DNA of 64,000 nt from positions 135,959 through 199,958 of the forward strand of contig CANMXN010000003.1 in assembly GCA_947501885.1 (NCBI GenBank). Direction: 5' to 3'. The notes under the pieces were generated by a model. That model was given only the letters and a program-made list of their open reading frames with translations, did no database searches and was not told the DNA's origin. Positions within the stretch are counted from its first letter, which is position 1. Every line of letters begins with the position of its first letter. Positions 1 through 8,777 of the stretch are shown in pieces. Made by a program: the position numbers and the translations under genes. The stretch comes from an uncultured Sphingorhabdus sp. (lineage in GTDB: Bacteria > Pseudomonadota > Alphaproteobacteria > Sphingomonadales > Sphingomonadaceae).

Positions 1-239
1 ATATCATAGTCGGAGAAATAGCCGCTTGCTCGGTCCTCGACCCAGCCTCTGGGTTGGTGACGTGATTTTGGCCCAAAGGCGTGGCTGCCATAGAGGATGA
101 TTTTCAATATGCGGCCCGATTTTTTGCGCTCCGACGTTGCAAGGTTGCGCTTTTCGTCAAATTCTTCGCGTAATATTTGGACAAAACGCGCCAGTCGCTT
201 TTGCTTTGCTGCGGGCAGATGATCTAGCGAAGTCTTCAT
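1..239 (-). CDS. Nucleotidyltransferase-domain protein (MNT/HEPN type), 5' part only
   Basis: The minus-strand reading frame begins with ATG at 237-239 and runs off the left edge, so only about 79 N-terminal residues are visible. After a basic, charged N-terminus (MKTSLDHLPAAKQKRLARF) the frame reaches ILYGSHAFG and then SDYDI, which fits the minimal nucleotidyltransferase signature GSxxxG followed by a D-x-D metal site. In sphingomonads this N-terminus belongs to larger proteins that join such a domain to a HEPN domain; the HEPN part would lie outside the window. MNT/HEPN proteins are often toxin-antitoxin or AMPylation modules, but here that is inference from family. The frame, motif spacing and start are clear, while the rest of the protein cannot be judged. 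Confidence 0.65.
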   Translation of the reverse strand, partial: MKTSLDHLPAAKQKRLARFVQILREEFDEKRNLATSERKKSGRILKIILYGSHAFGPKSRHQPRGWVEDRASGYFSDYD

Positions 240-341
240 GGCATAATGAATAGCAGATGCATTGCGTCATAGGCAAGGGAATGCTTTTGCGATTTGATGA
301 TTGGTCGGCCTATTGCTATTTCCAACGTAACGCCGCCACGT

Positions 342-380
342 TGAATTAATCTACTGCCATTATGCTGAATTAATCTACTG
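342..380. repeat. Short tandem direct repeat (24-bp period)
   Basis: TGAATTAATCTACTG occurs at 342-356 and again at 366-380, with a related spacer ending in ATGC before the next element. It sits in the 485-bp gene-free stretch 240-724, directly before two REP-like palindromes. I see no open frame of note in the rest of that stretch. Confidence 0.6.
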
Positions 381-384
381 TTGT

Positions 385-445
385 CATGCTGAACTTGTTT
401 CAGTATGATGTTGTGTGATGTGTTATCCTGAAACGAGTTCAGGAT
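385..445. repeat. Two REP-like palindromes
   Basis: CATGCTGAA/TTCAGTATG (385-407, loop CTTGT, one mismatch) is followed by a perfect dyad ATCCTGAA/TTCAGGAT (425-445, loop ACGAG). Both share the core CTGAA-(N5)-TTCAG and resemble the dispersed palindromes found between genes in many sphingomonad genomes. They may act as hairpins in a transcript or as mobile RAYT-dependent repeats; nothing here decides between these. Confidence 0.6.
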
Positions 446-724
446 GACGATGGTTGTTCGCGGTTACATCTGTTGTTCATGATGACGATGGTGGTTTAAA
501 GTCACAACAGTTGGTTTATTAAGATTATGATATTTTGGTTTCATCATTAGGCTGGTTTTTAAAATAAGAATGGGTTCTAATTGCTGACAAAATTGTCCTG
601 AGTAGTGATGCAGGCTCGATATTTTAGGATATTCGACAAATAATCAACGGGTCATCGACAAAATAGCGACATAGTGGCGACAATTCGCTACAAATATTCG
701 ACATAATCAGAAGGAAAAAATAGC

Positions 725-1318
725 ATGGAAAAATTATCAAAAGCGCAATTATTATCGTTGATGTTGCCGCATCGTGACAAATGGGATGCATCTTTTCGGC
801 CTGACCCAATGGATGCTGTTGGAGAGGGAGAGGAATCGGTGTGGGATTATCCGCGTCCGCCATGCGTTGAGGCGACCTATGGCGCAGTTCGTGTGGCATA
901 TGGCGAGACCATTATTGCGCAGAGCGAGACGGCACTCGATGTGAAAGAGACGGCTGGCGCGCCAGTTCCTTATATAGCGCCAGATGATGTCCAGATGGAT
1001 TTGTTGCGCAAAAATGACACGATCAGCCATTGCGAATGGAAGGGGGAGGCGCATTATTATGATGTCATTCTGCCCGATGGCAATGTGATAAAAGATGCCG
1101 CTTGGTCCTATCATGATCCTTTTGATGATCTGAATAATGCCTATTTAAAAATTACGGATTATATTGCATTTTATCCTTATAAATTCGATTGTTATATTCA
1201 AGATAGGGATGGCAATTGGGAGAAAGTTCGCCCGCAGCCTGGCAATATTTACGGCGGCTGGGTAACGAATAGGATTAAAGGACCGATCAAAGGCGAGCGC
1301 GGTACGGCGCATTGGTGA
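725..1318 (+). CDS. DUF427 domain protein
   Basis: This 197-residue cytoplasmic protein has the DUF427 pattern: VWDYPRPP near residues 39-46, a sheet-rich stretch covering 50-90, the CEWKG motif at 103-107 followed by AHYYDV, and the family's C-terminal end GERGTAHW. The start ATG has AAGGA about nine bases upstream. DUF427 proteins are small beta-barrel proteins without an established reaction. The gene stands alone between the REP-like repeats and a convergent lipoprotein gene, so context gives no further hint. The family call is firm and the function unknown. Confidence 0.85.
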   Translation: MEKLSKAQLLSLMLPHRDKWDASFRPDPMDAVGEGEESVWDYPRPPCVEATYGAVRVAYGETIIAQSETALDVKETAGAPVPYIAPDDVQMDLLRKNDTISHCEWKGEAHYYDVILPDGNVIKDAAWSYHDPFDDLNNAYLKITDYIAFYPYKFDCYIQDRDGNWEKVRPQPGNIYGGWVTNRIKGPIKGERGTAHW

Positions 1319-1349
1319 GTTATTGTTATAATCTTTCAATATCAGCGGC

Positions 1350-2027
1350 TTATTCATGACCCCAAGCAGGGGGCGGGGTGTCGACGGGTTTGGACAGATC
1401 AAATTCTACGCGGAATTTGCGGTTCACCCGTTCCATCTGATAGCTATATATATCATCGGTAATACCTACGCTCCAAATATTGGTGGACGATGTTGTTAGG
1501 CCGTTTTCCGTAAATAATATCTTGCTCTCATCATCAACTGGAAAATGCTGTAATTCCGCGCTACCAGTATCGGATGTATCACCGCCATATTGGGTGATTT
1601 TATCTTCGCTGCCATCTTCATGGCGATGATCATGCTTGAGACGCAGGCCATTATTTGTACGGGTGATAACCCATGTACGTGATCGGTCCCAAACATCTTT
1701 TTCACGTTCAATATGAAAAGGAATATCAATCCGTGTCTCGCTACAATTGGTAATGCTGATGCGCATGTCTTTGCCAGACATAGCTGTATCAAGTTCATCG
1801 TCAGATACTAGTTTTCCTGTGAAAGATTGTCCGCAACGGGCGGTTAAATTATTGAAAAATTCATCCTGAGGATTGCTAGTTTCTGCTGCATCTTGATCCG
1901 TAATATTTTGCGCTTCTGCACTTTGAATTTTCTTGTTCTGAGTTTGCTCAGATTGTGACTCATCATTTGGTGAACAAGCTGATAAAATTATTATTAAGCT
2001 TAATGATGCTATATGATATATATTCAT
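1350..2027 (-). CDS. Hypothetical lipoprotein
   Basis: The 225-residue product starts with a hydrophobic signal sequence ending in the lipobox LSAC (Cys18), then a Ser/Glu/Gln-rich linker of about 40 residues, then a mixed folded region containing a Cys pair (around RCGQSF and ITNCSET) and DDESKILFTENG. This predicts export and lipid anchoring at the inner or outer membrane. I do not recognise the folded domain. The gene converges on the DUF427 gene with 31 bases between the stops. The lipoprotein call is good; function unknown. Confidence 0.7.
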   Translation of the reverse strand: MNIYHIASLSLIIILSACSPNDESQSEQTQNKKIQSAEAQNITDQDAAETSNPQDEFFNNLTARCGQSFTGKLVSDDELDTAMSGKDMRISITNCSETRIDIPFHIEREKDVWDRSRTWVITRTNNGLRLKHDHRHEDGSEDKITQYGGDTSDTGSAELQHFPVDDESKILFTENGLTTSSTNIWSVGITDDIYSYQMERVNRKFRVEFDLSKPVDTPPPAWGHE

Positions 2028-2150
2028 TACTGTAGTTTATAGAGTTTCTTAAAATCGCTCAATAGGTAGGTGTAAATAAATTTGAACTGCTAGGGTTTTT
2101 GTTGAACTGATGGATAATTAAATATGCTATATGTGAGAGTAGATTAAGTG

Positions 2151-2549
2151 ATGCTATCAATATTATATGCTAGCACAACGGCCATTGACTTTGATGATAA
2201 TGCACTTGATGCGTTGGTTAAACAAGCTGCACAAAATAATGCAAAAAACAATATCACGGGTATGCTGGTTAATAATGGCGAACTTTTTATGCAATTGTTG
2301 GAAGGTAAAGAAGAAGTCGTTAGCGATTTATTAGATGAGATTGCAAAAGATAATCGTCACACCAATGTCACCATTATACGTAAAAAAGAAATTGATAAGC
2401 GAGAATGTCCCGATTGGTCGATGCGTATTTTTACTATGAAGTTAAGCGGCGACGACGCGATCGAAGTATTTCATGCTTTACCAGAAGCAATGAAACCAGA
2501 TACCAAGACTATATTCACGAGTTTTGCGACAATTTCTCCATATTCTTGA
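2151..2549 (+). CDS. BLUF-domain blue-light sensor protein
   Basis: The short protein (132 aa from ATG 2151; GTG at 2148 is an alternative) is one BLUF domain with a short C-terminal helix region. Counting from the GTG, the flavin-site residues are visible: Tyr7 in ILYAS, Asn30/Asn31 before the NNITGML strand, Gln49 in FMQLLEG, and the Trp90-Ser-Met segment in DWSMRIF. BLUF proteins bind FAD and change hydrogen bonding around Tyr/Gln on blue light. There is no attached EAL, cyclase or DNA-binding domain, so it is a short BLUF that must signal through a partner. No partner is obvious among its neighbours. Confidence 0.9.
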   Translation: MLSILYASTTAIDFDDNALDALVKQAAQNNAKNNITGMLVNNGELFMQLLEGKEEVVSDLLDEIAKDNRHTNVTIIRKKEIDKRECPDWSMRIFTMKLSGDDAIEVFHALPEAMKPDTKTIFTSFATISPYS

Positions 2550-2595
2550 TTTAGAATTGGTGTTAGCAACGATAGAGATGTTAAGGCTAGGCAGC

Positions 2596-2629
2596 AAAAA
2601 GCACACCGATCTTGCGATCGATGTGCTTT
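2596..2629 (-). terminator. Rho-independent terminator after aceA
   Basis: AAAGCACA pairs with TGTGCTTT around an inner GATC-containing stem and TTGC loop, one mismatch in all. Read on the minus strand it ends in GCTTTTT just after the aceA stop; it may also stop the opposing BLUF transcript. Confidence 0.75.
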
Positions 2630-2644
2630 CCGAGTTGAGGGGGG

Positions 2645-4237
2645 TCAACTAAATTGGTTCATCGTATTATCAACGCCGCCTGCTTTTAATGCGGCTTCGC
2701 CAGCGAAATATTCTTTATGATCATCACCGATGTCGCTACCCGCCATATTTTGATGTTTAACGCAGGCTATGCCTTGGCGAATTTCCTCGCGTTGAACATT
2801 AAGAACATAACCCAGCATACCTGCTTCACCAAAATATTCTTTGGCCAAATTATCGGTTGATAATGCTGCTGTATGATAGGTAGGCAGTGTGATAAGGTGA
2901 TGGAAAATACCAGCGCGTTTTGCACCGTCGGCTTGGAATGATTTAATGCGTTTATCTGCAGCTATTCCTAATTCTGTGGCATCATATTTGACGTTCATCA
3001 GATCATTGCGTTCATATTCGGATACATCCAAACCTTCTGATACCATAGCATCATAAACTTGTTGGCGAAAGTTGAGTGTCCAATTGAACGATGGTGAATT
3101 ATTATAGACTAATTTTGCATTGGGAACGACTTCACGCACGCGGTCCATCATGCCTGCAATTTGTTCAACATGCGGTTTTTCGGTTTCAATCCACAATAAG
3201 TCCGCACCATTTTGTAGGGAGGTAATGCTATCAAGTACGCAGCGGTCTTCTCCTGTGTCTGGACGGAACCGGAATAGATTGGATGGTAAGCGTTTGGGGC
3301 GCATTAATTTGCCATCACGATTAAGAACGACATCGCCATTTTGCGCTGTAGCTGGATCGATTTCTTCGCAATCCAAAAAGCTATTATATTGATCACCAAT
3401 ATCGCCAGGCTTATTGCTCACGGCAATTTGCTTGGTTAGGCCAGCACCCAGAGAGTCAGTGCGCGTAACGATGATACCATCTTCTACACCTAATTCCATG
3501 AAAGCATAACGGCAGGCACGAATTTTTGCGATAAAATCTTCATGGGGTACTGTTACTTTGCCGTCTTGATGACCACATTGTTTTTCATCAGATACTTGAT
3601 TTTCAATCTGCAAGGCACAAGCGCCCGCTTCGATCATTTTCTTTGCAAGTAAATAAGTTGCTTCTGCATTACCAAAACCCGCGTCAATATCGGCAATGAT
3701 AGGAACAACATGTGTTTGATAATTATCAACGCTATCGAGCAATTCTTGTTCTTTGGTTGTGTCACCAGCAGCGCGTGCGATATCAATATCTCGGAACAAG
3801 CCGCCTAATTCACGCGAGTCTGCTTGTCTTAAAAATGTGTATAATTCTTCTATTAGTGCAGGAACAGAAGTTTTTTCATGCATTGATTGATCGGGTAATG
3901 GGCCAAATTCACTACGCAATGCTGCAACCATCCAACCAGAAAGATAGAGATAGCGGCGCTGCGTTGAACCAAAATGTTTTTTGATGGAAATCATTTTTTG
4001 TTGGGCAATGAAACCATGCCAGCAGCCAAGGCTTTGCGTATATTTTGATGGATCTGCATCATAAGCAGCCATATCTGTACGCATGATTGCTGCGGTATAT
4101 TTAGCAATATCAAGACCTGTTTTGAAACGGTTTTGTAAGCGCATACGTGCAACGGATTCCGCATCAATGCTGCTCCATGTGCCATTTTTGCTGTTAATAA
4201 GCGCGTTAGTAGTATTTATATGTTCTTGATAGGACAT
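2645..4237 (-). CDS. aceA: Isocitrate lyase (long form)
   Basis: Isocitrate lyase cleaves isocitrate to glyoxylate and succinate, the first step of the glyoxylate shunt needed for growth on acetate or fatty acids. The 530-residue product has the metal-binding stretch DIDAGFG (about 183-189) and the catalytic-loop cysteine in EKQCGHQ (Cys221). It is longer than the E. coli enzyme (about 434 aa) and matches the long form of pseudomonads and sphingomonads. The start at 4237 (MSYQEH) was chosen over a more upstream ATG at 4270 because AAGGA lies just before it. Malate synthase is not adjacent and no dedicated regulator gene is next door. A terminator follows the stop. Confidence 0.95.
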   Translation of the reverse strand: MSYQEHINTTNALINSKNGTWSSIDAESVARMRLQNRFKTGLDIAKYTAAIMRTDMAAYDADPSKYTQSLGCWHGFIAQQKMISIKKHFGSTQRRYLYLSGWMVAALRSEFGPLPDQSMHEKTSVPALIEELYTFLRQADSRELGGLFRDIDIARAAGDTTKEQELLDSVDNYQTHVVPIIADIDAGFGNAEATYLLAKKMIEAGACALQIENQVSDEKQCGHQDGKVTVPHEDFIAKIRACRYAFMELGVEDGIIVTRTDSLGAGLTKQIAVSNKPGDIGDQYNSFLDCEEIDPATAQNGDVVLNRDGKLMRPKRLPSNLFRFRPDTGEDRCVLDSITSLQNGADLLWIETEKPHVEQIAGMMDRVREVVPNAKLVYNNSPSFNWTLNFRQQVYDAMVSEGLDVSEYERNDLMNVKYDATELGIAADKRIKSFQADGAKRAGIFHHLITLPTYHTAALSTDNLAKEYFGEAGMLGYVLNVQREEIRQGIACVKHQNMAGSDIGDDHKEYFAGEAALKAGGVDNTMNQFS

Positions 4238-4525
4238 GTTGTGATCCTTTTTGGTTAGGAGAATGTGCATTCTTTGTTAATAGTTTTCATTTAGTAACTT
4301 TGGTATGTACTATTTTTCCTAGACAATCGATAGTTTTCATTGGTAAAATCTGTAATAGGGTATAAATTAGTTTATTTATTTTTGTAATTTAGTGAATTAT
4401 TTACAAAAATATTTTCTATATTATATTCTCTCACTTGCATCGGTTAAAAGTAACAATAGTAGATAATAGAACGAACTCTCGGTTAAGAAGTTTAACAATG
4501 CAGTCGATAAATAAGGGTCAAGCAT
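4238..4525. promoter_or_regulatory. Divergent control region of aceA and the hydroxylase-like gene
   Basis: This very AT-rich 288-bp gap contains no gene. The 12-mer ATAGTTTTCATT occurs twice in the same orientation, at 4280-4291 and 4330-4341, exactly 50 bp apart and just upstream of aceA. The distance is about five helical turns, as expected for a protein bound at two sites on one face. The call as an operator is inference. Confidence 0.35.
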
Positions 4526-5479
4526 GTGATTGCCGAGCAGGATATAAAATCTAACGAGCGCACGCCGCTTAAGGACTGGCTGAGATTTATCATTATTTTT
4601 GCTATTATTTTGGTGGCTGCGGAATTTTTGTTACTCAGTAATAGTAAAATCCATAATGAGCTGGCTTATCTACTGGATGAAAAAAGCTCATTATTGGTAT
4701 TCAATGCGATTGCTGTGGCGCTCAGCAATGCATTGTTTACCTTGTTTATCCTGATTGCATTATTTGCAGTAATAGAATGGCGTCACTTAAAGTTTAATAG
4801 CTTTAGAGAGCGATATGCCGATGGTCTTATTTATAGCTCAATAGCCCTGAGTTTCTCCATATTAATTCAAGCTGGTGAATATTATGCGTTTGAAGCACTT
4901 GGCGTAAAGCCTCTTATTAGCACAGATCAATTGGGACCATTTTTAATAGCCTTACCGCTTATATATCTCTTCATATTGGGTCTTATGGAATATTGGGTGC
5001 ACCGCGCCCTGCATCATTATGAAATTTTGTGGCGTTTTCATTCCATTCATCACCAGATTGAGCATTTGAATGCAGCGCGAAGCTATTCACATATTGGCGA
5101 GACATTCCTTTATTTGCTTCTTATTACAACACCGCTCATATTGTTGGTGGATCTGCCGCAAAACCATATTGCTCTGGTGACGACATTTTATATTATTTCA
5201 AATTATTATATGCACTCAGATTCAAAGTCATTATCCTTTCCAGCACCGCTTCGTTACATCTTTGCCGATAATATCTATCATCATTATCACCATTCAACGG
5301 ATATCCAGCATTTTGGGAAAAATTATGCGTCCTTTTTATCAATTTTTGATCGTTTATTTGGTACACAATATATGCCCAAAGAAGAGAAGTTCCCAGTAAC
5401 GGGTATAGATGATTATAGGCCAATTGAATCAATTACTGATTATATATCTCGTCCGTTTAAAAGTGAGATAAATAAATAA
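4526..5479 (+). CDS. Sterol desaturase / fatty acid hydroxylase superfamily membrane protein
   Basis: The 317-residue protein has hydrophobic segments around 20-38, 60-84, 103-115 and 140-155 and then the three histidine clusters of the di-iron membrane hydroxylase fold: HRALHH (159-164), HSIHHQ (172-177) and HHYHH in the C-terminal third. Enzymes of this family use the di-iron centre and O2 to hydroxylate or desaturate lipids; the substrate here cannot be read from sequence. The start is GTG with AAGGG eight bases upstream; an ATG two bases earlier is followed directly by TGA in its own frame. It is divergent from aceA. Confidence 0.88.
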   Translation: MIAEQDIKSNERTPLKDWLRFIIIFAIILVAAEFLLLSNSKIHNELAYLLDEKSSLLVFNAIAVALSNALFTLFILIALFAVIEWRHLKFNSFRERYADGLIYSSIALSFSILIQAGEYYAFEALGVKPLISTDQLGPFLIALPLIYLFILGLMEYWVHRALHHYEILWRFHSIHHQIEHLNAARSYSHIGETFLYLLLITTPLILLVDLPQNHIALVTTFYIISNYYMHSDSKSLSFPAPLRYIFADNIYHHYHHSTDIQHFGKNYASFLSIFDRLFGTQYMPKEEKFPVTGIDDYRPIESITDYISRPFKSEINK

Positions 5480-5571
5480 CGGCTTTGCAGATATATCCAT
5501 ATAGGGTCTGAGTTACCTGATGTTACAGTCGAATTAATACAAGCTTAATTATATAATAATATTATAGTGTA

Positions 5572-7038
5572 ATGGGTAAGTGGGATAATAATATATTTCG
5601 CATATTTAATTATATGATATTGGTGCTAGTCAGCCAAGTATTTTCTGTGTCTAATGCTTATGCTGGTCGAATAGAAGCTGGTGTTTTTACAGCTCATGAC
5701 ACATTCCCAGCAGGTGGAAGAGACCCAGTACGTGTAAATTTTCAGCAATCTTTTGATGTTATACCAGTAGTGATTGCATTGAGTGACCAAAGGGGTGGTG
5801 ATACAGCATCCATTCAAATTACTAATATCTCAACAACAGGCTTTGATGAATTAATATTAGAATCCGATAATTTTGATGGACGCCATATCTCACAGACGGT
5901 TCATTATATCGCCATTGAACCAGGCAGACATGTGCTGCCTGATGGTACGGTGATAGAAGCAGGTTTTACTAATACATCAGCTACGCAGTTTGGTACTGGG
6001 GTTGCTGGAACAGCAAGCTTCACGACGGTGAATTTTTCAGCACCTTTAGCAGCAACGCCTTCGGTAATAACACATTTACAAACAGCGAATAGCGAAACGC
6101 GTGATGTGGCCAATCAATCATCAAGACCGCATATTACGGCACTATCAGTCAGCCCTAGTGTAAATGGATTTCAACTTGCATTGGAGAGGAGTCAAGCAAA
6201 TAGCGGACCAGTTCCATCAACAGAAACAGTAGGTTGGATAGCATTCCCTGCTGGGCAAAGTGGAACCATTCCTGCCGTTACAGGAGCAGATGTAACATGG
6301 AGCAGTGTTAATACTTCTGCGAATATTCGCGGTACTGATAATGGGTGCTTTACACAGAGTTTTGGTCAAACGAGCGGCACACGCGTTGTTGTTGCTAAAA
6401 AAAATACACGTAACAATCCAGATGGTGGCTGGTTTCGTTTTTGCAGTATTAATTCTACGACAATTGGCCTGAGAGTTGAAGAAGATAGAGACCAAGATAA
6501 TGAGAGAGGTTTGACTACTGCGCAATCTGAAGCTGCTTCAATTATAGCTTTTAATCGAGCTTTCCATAGTCAATTAACAGTTGATATTGATATTACCAAA
6601 ATTAGCGAAAACTTTGCTGATACAATAACACCCGTTGGCTATGCTTTGCCCGATACAATATTTGATTACGTCATTAATATAACCAATAGTGGCAATTCGA
6701 GGCCTAATTTTGACACAGTGATTGCTATGGATAATTTGCCTAGTGGTGTTGCTATGGTGATTGATGATATTGCTGGCGCTGGCAGCGGCCCTGTAAGCAT
6801 TACAAATGGTGCCGTACCAAGTGAACTATCATATATATTCAATGGACTATCCGATTTAACGGACTCGTTAGAATTTTCGACGGATGGGGTTGATTTTAAT
6901 TATATACCAAGCGATAGCGGAGATGGTACTGATCCGAATATAACACATATCAGGGTTACATTTTTTGGAGCAATGGCCCCACAAAATGGCGCTACGGCAA
7001 GCTCATTAGAGCTGCGCTTTAAAACTAAGATTCGATAA
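5572..7038 (+). CDS. Secreted H-type-lectin-like / DUF11-like surface protein
   Basis: After a signal peptide (cut near AYA, residue 31) the 488-residue protein carries a beta-sandwich segment VRVNFQQSFDVIPVVIAL with the character of an H-type lectin domain (about 50-130). A second, similar module (about 150-330) contains two cysteines in DNGCFTQSF and FRFCSIN. The C-terminal part (about 335-488, starting TVDIDITKIS) resembles the DUF11 repeat of bacterial surface proteins. No outer-membrane barrel or sorting motif is seen, so how it reaches or stays on the surface is open. No clear ribosome binding site precedes ATG 5572; an internal ATG at 5614 is possible. Role in attachment is inference. 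Confidence 0.65.
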   Translation: MGKWDNNIFRIFNYMILVLVSQVFSVSNAYAGRIEAGVFTAHDTFPAGGRDPVRVNFQQSFDVIPVVIALSDQRGGDTASIQITNISTTGFDELILESDNFDGRHISQTVHYIAIEPGRHVLPDGTVIEAGFTNTSATQFGTGVAGTASFTTVNFSAPLAATPSVITHLQTANSETRDVANQSSRPHITALSVSPSVNGFQLALERSQANSGPVPSTETVGWIAFPAGQSGTIPAVTGADVTWSSVNTSANIRGTDNGCFTQSFGQTSGTRVVVAKKNTRNNPDGGWFRFCSINSTTIGLRVEEDRDQDNERGLTTAQSEAASIIAFNRAFHSQLTVDIDITKISENFADTITPVGYALPDTIFDYVINITNSGNSRPNFDTVIAMDNLPSGVAMVIDDIAGAGSGPVSITNGAVPSELSYIFNGLSDLTDSLEFSTDGVDFNYIPSDSGDGTDPNITHIRVTFFGAMAPQNGATASSLELRFKTKIR

Positions 7039-7153
7039 TTTTGTCAATTATCCAAGCTGTTGATTGTTAAAATGATGTGAAGTTTTCTATCTTAAATATC
7101 TTTGTTTTACATAAAGCTATTTTTAAAATAATAGATATGTAGAAAGGATATTT

Positions 7154-7810
7154 ATGGACCGCAGAACTATTGGTAAGAAACGGCTAGATGCCTTTGTTGA
7201 TGGAGCTTTCGCATTTTCAGCAACTCTGCTTGCTATTGGAACAGCCCCTACCATGGAAAGTTTTGATGATGTGATAAATCGCTTTTCGCACGTCCCTGCT
7301 TTTGGGCTCAGCATGCTTGTTATTATGAGCTTTTGGTGGGCGCATCGGCAACTTGGTAATTTGGTTGTGCATGATGATGCAATCAGTAATGCTATTTCCA
7401 TATTTATCATGTTTTTGGTTATGGTTTTTGTTTTTCCTCTTGGTTTTTTGATGGAGTCATTTTTGCATTGGCTCTCTGATGGCCAATTACCTGGCAGAGG
7501 GCTTAATGCTTCTGAAATGACAACCATCTATTTATTATTTGGCGCAGGCTATGGCCTCATGAGCGCGGCCTATGCCTTTCTTTATTGGCGTGTCCTTAAT
7601 AGCCATATAAGGATGCGCGTCCCGAAACTATTCATTCCAGCGACTAAATTGCGCTTTAGGAATTGGTTATTATGTATATTAACGGCTATTATCTCTGTTA
7701 TCTTGTCGGAAATAGCACCGCTTGAGAGCCTCATTTGGTTGCCGATGATCCCTTATGCTATTTTGATATTCTATCTTTCTACATCGTCATTATATCGATG
7801 GTTAAGATAA
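7154..7810 (+). CDS. TMEM175 (DUF1211) family potassium-channel-like protein
   Basis: The 218-residue membrane protein opens with RLDAFVDGAFAFSATLLAIG (10-29), which matches the first helix of bacterial TMEM175 proteins and includes the R-x-x-x-F-x-D signature that lines the pore and filter region. Further hydrophobic segments lie at about 48-66, 78-100, 120-145 and 165-205, giving the expected six-helix single repeat. Family members conduct K+ without the classic TVGYG filter. A weak AAGGA precedes the start. The next gene begins 24 bases downstream on the same strand, but a functional link is not obvious. Confidence 0.8.
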   Translation: MDRRTIGKKRLDAFVDGAFAFSATLLAIGTAPTMESFDDVINRFSHVPAFGLSMLVIMSFWWAHRQLGNLVVHDDAISNAISIFIMFLVMVFVFPLGFLMESFLHWLSDGQLPGRGLNASEMTTIYLLFGAGYGLMSAAYAFLYWRVLNSHIRMRVPKLFIPATKLRFRNWLLCILTAIISVILSEIAPLESLIWLPMIPYAILIFYLSTSSLYRWLR

Positions 7811-7834
7811 GTGCTGATTATATAAGGGTATGAA

Positions 7835-8743
7835 GTGAAATTTATTCTACCTCTCCTATTAGTTTTAAGCGCTATACCAAAGGCCCATGCATGGTCAGAA
7901 GAAACCCATATGACAACGGGGGCAATTGCCTTTGATACGCTACAGAGGTTGAACCCGCAAATACTGGCCGATTTAGAACAAATCATAATGGAACATCCGC
8001 ATTATAATTTAATGCTGCGCAAGACCGAGAACTTACACGGTAGAGCGAAATTACGCGTGATGATGCAATGGATGGCGCGATGGCCAGATGATATTCGAGG
8101 TACTAAATATAGTCATCCTGAATGGCATACAGAATTGCGCGTTGTCTATGGCCGCACTTGGCTATGGCCTTTTCGCAACCAATCGGCATTGGATGGATTA
8201 GATATAAATTACCGCATCTTATCTGATAAAAGTGCAAGTAAAAAAGAACGCGCTATCGCAGCATCTTGGCTTTTACATATCATAGGAGATATTCAACAAC
8301 CTTTGCATGCGGGACATCAAATGACTGCGGAATTTCCAGCTACTGATGAAGCGGGATTGCTGGCTTATATCTATAAACCAGATGGTAAAATTATTAATTT
8401 ACATCAATATTGGGATAGGATGCTCGATAAATCTGGTTCAGTACAAACAACATCAGACTATTGGTCACCTAGGCTTCAAAAACAATGGCCCTATGGTTCG
8501 AAAACGATGATCACATATAAGGGCGATATTAATATACAATTCAGCAATTGGTTGGATGAGACAATGTTGATTGCGAAAAAATTTGCTTATAGTGGGACCT
8601 ATTTACGTGCTTCGGCGGATAAAGATAAGGCGCCTATAATCACAGCAAAAGAACATCGCGTAGCATTTGCACTATCAAAGCGGCGCGTTGTAACGGGTGG
8701 ATACCGTATTGCAGATACATTTATAGCTGCCCTTCACCCTTAA
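7835..8743 (+). CDS. S1/P1-type nuclease, exported
   Basis: The product (302 aa) has a signal peptide cut after AHA, leaving Trp20 as the first mature residue. That is the hallmark of S1/P1 nucleases, where the N-terminal Trp amino group binds zinc. Other ligands are visible: His25 in SEETH, Asp85/Asp86 in WPDDIR, His98, the HIIGDIQQPLH segment and LHQYWD. These enzymes cut single-stranded DNA and RNA in the periplasm or outside the cell with three zinc ions. The start is GTG with AAGGG upstream; a nearby ATG at 7830 reads ATG AAG TGA and stops at once. Nutrient scavenging is the usual role. Confidence 0.9.
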   Translation: MKFILPLLLVLSAIPKAHAWSEETHMTTGAIAFDTLQRLNPQILADLEQIIMEHPHYNLMLRKTENLHGRAKLRVMMQWMARWPDDIRGTKYSHPEWHTELRVVYGRTWLWPFRNQSALDGLDINYRILSDKSASKKERAIAASWLLHIIGDIQQPLHAGHQMTAEFPATDEAGLLAYIYKPDGKIINLHQYWDRMLDKSGSVQTTSDYWSPRLQKQWPYGSKTMITYKGDINIQFSNWLDETMLIAKKFAYSGTYLRASADKDKAPIITAKEHRVAFALSKRRVVTGGYRIADTFIAALHP

Positions 8744-8777
8744 ATTATGAAGTGAACTTTATTGACCCAATATGATT

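Noticed and set aside
4490..4506. TTAA-GAAGT-TTAAC before the hydroxylase-like gene as a CtrA box
   Set aside because: The spacer is five bases rather than seven.
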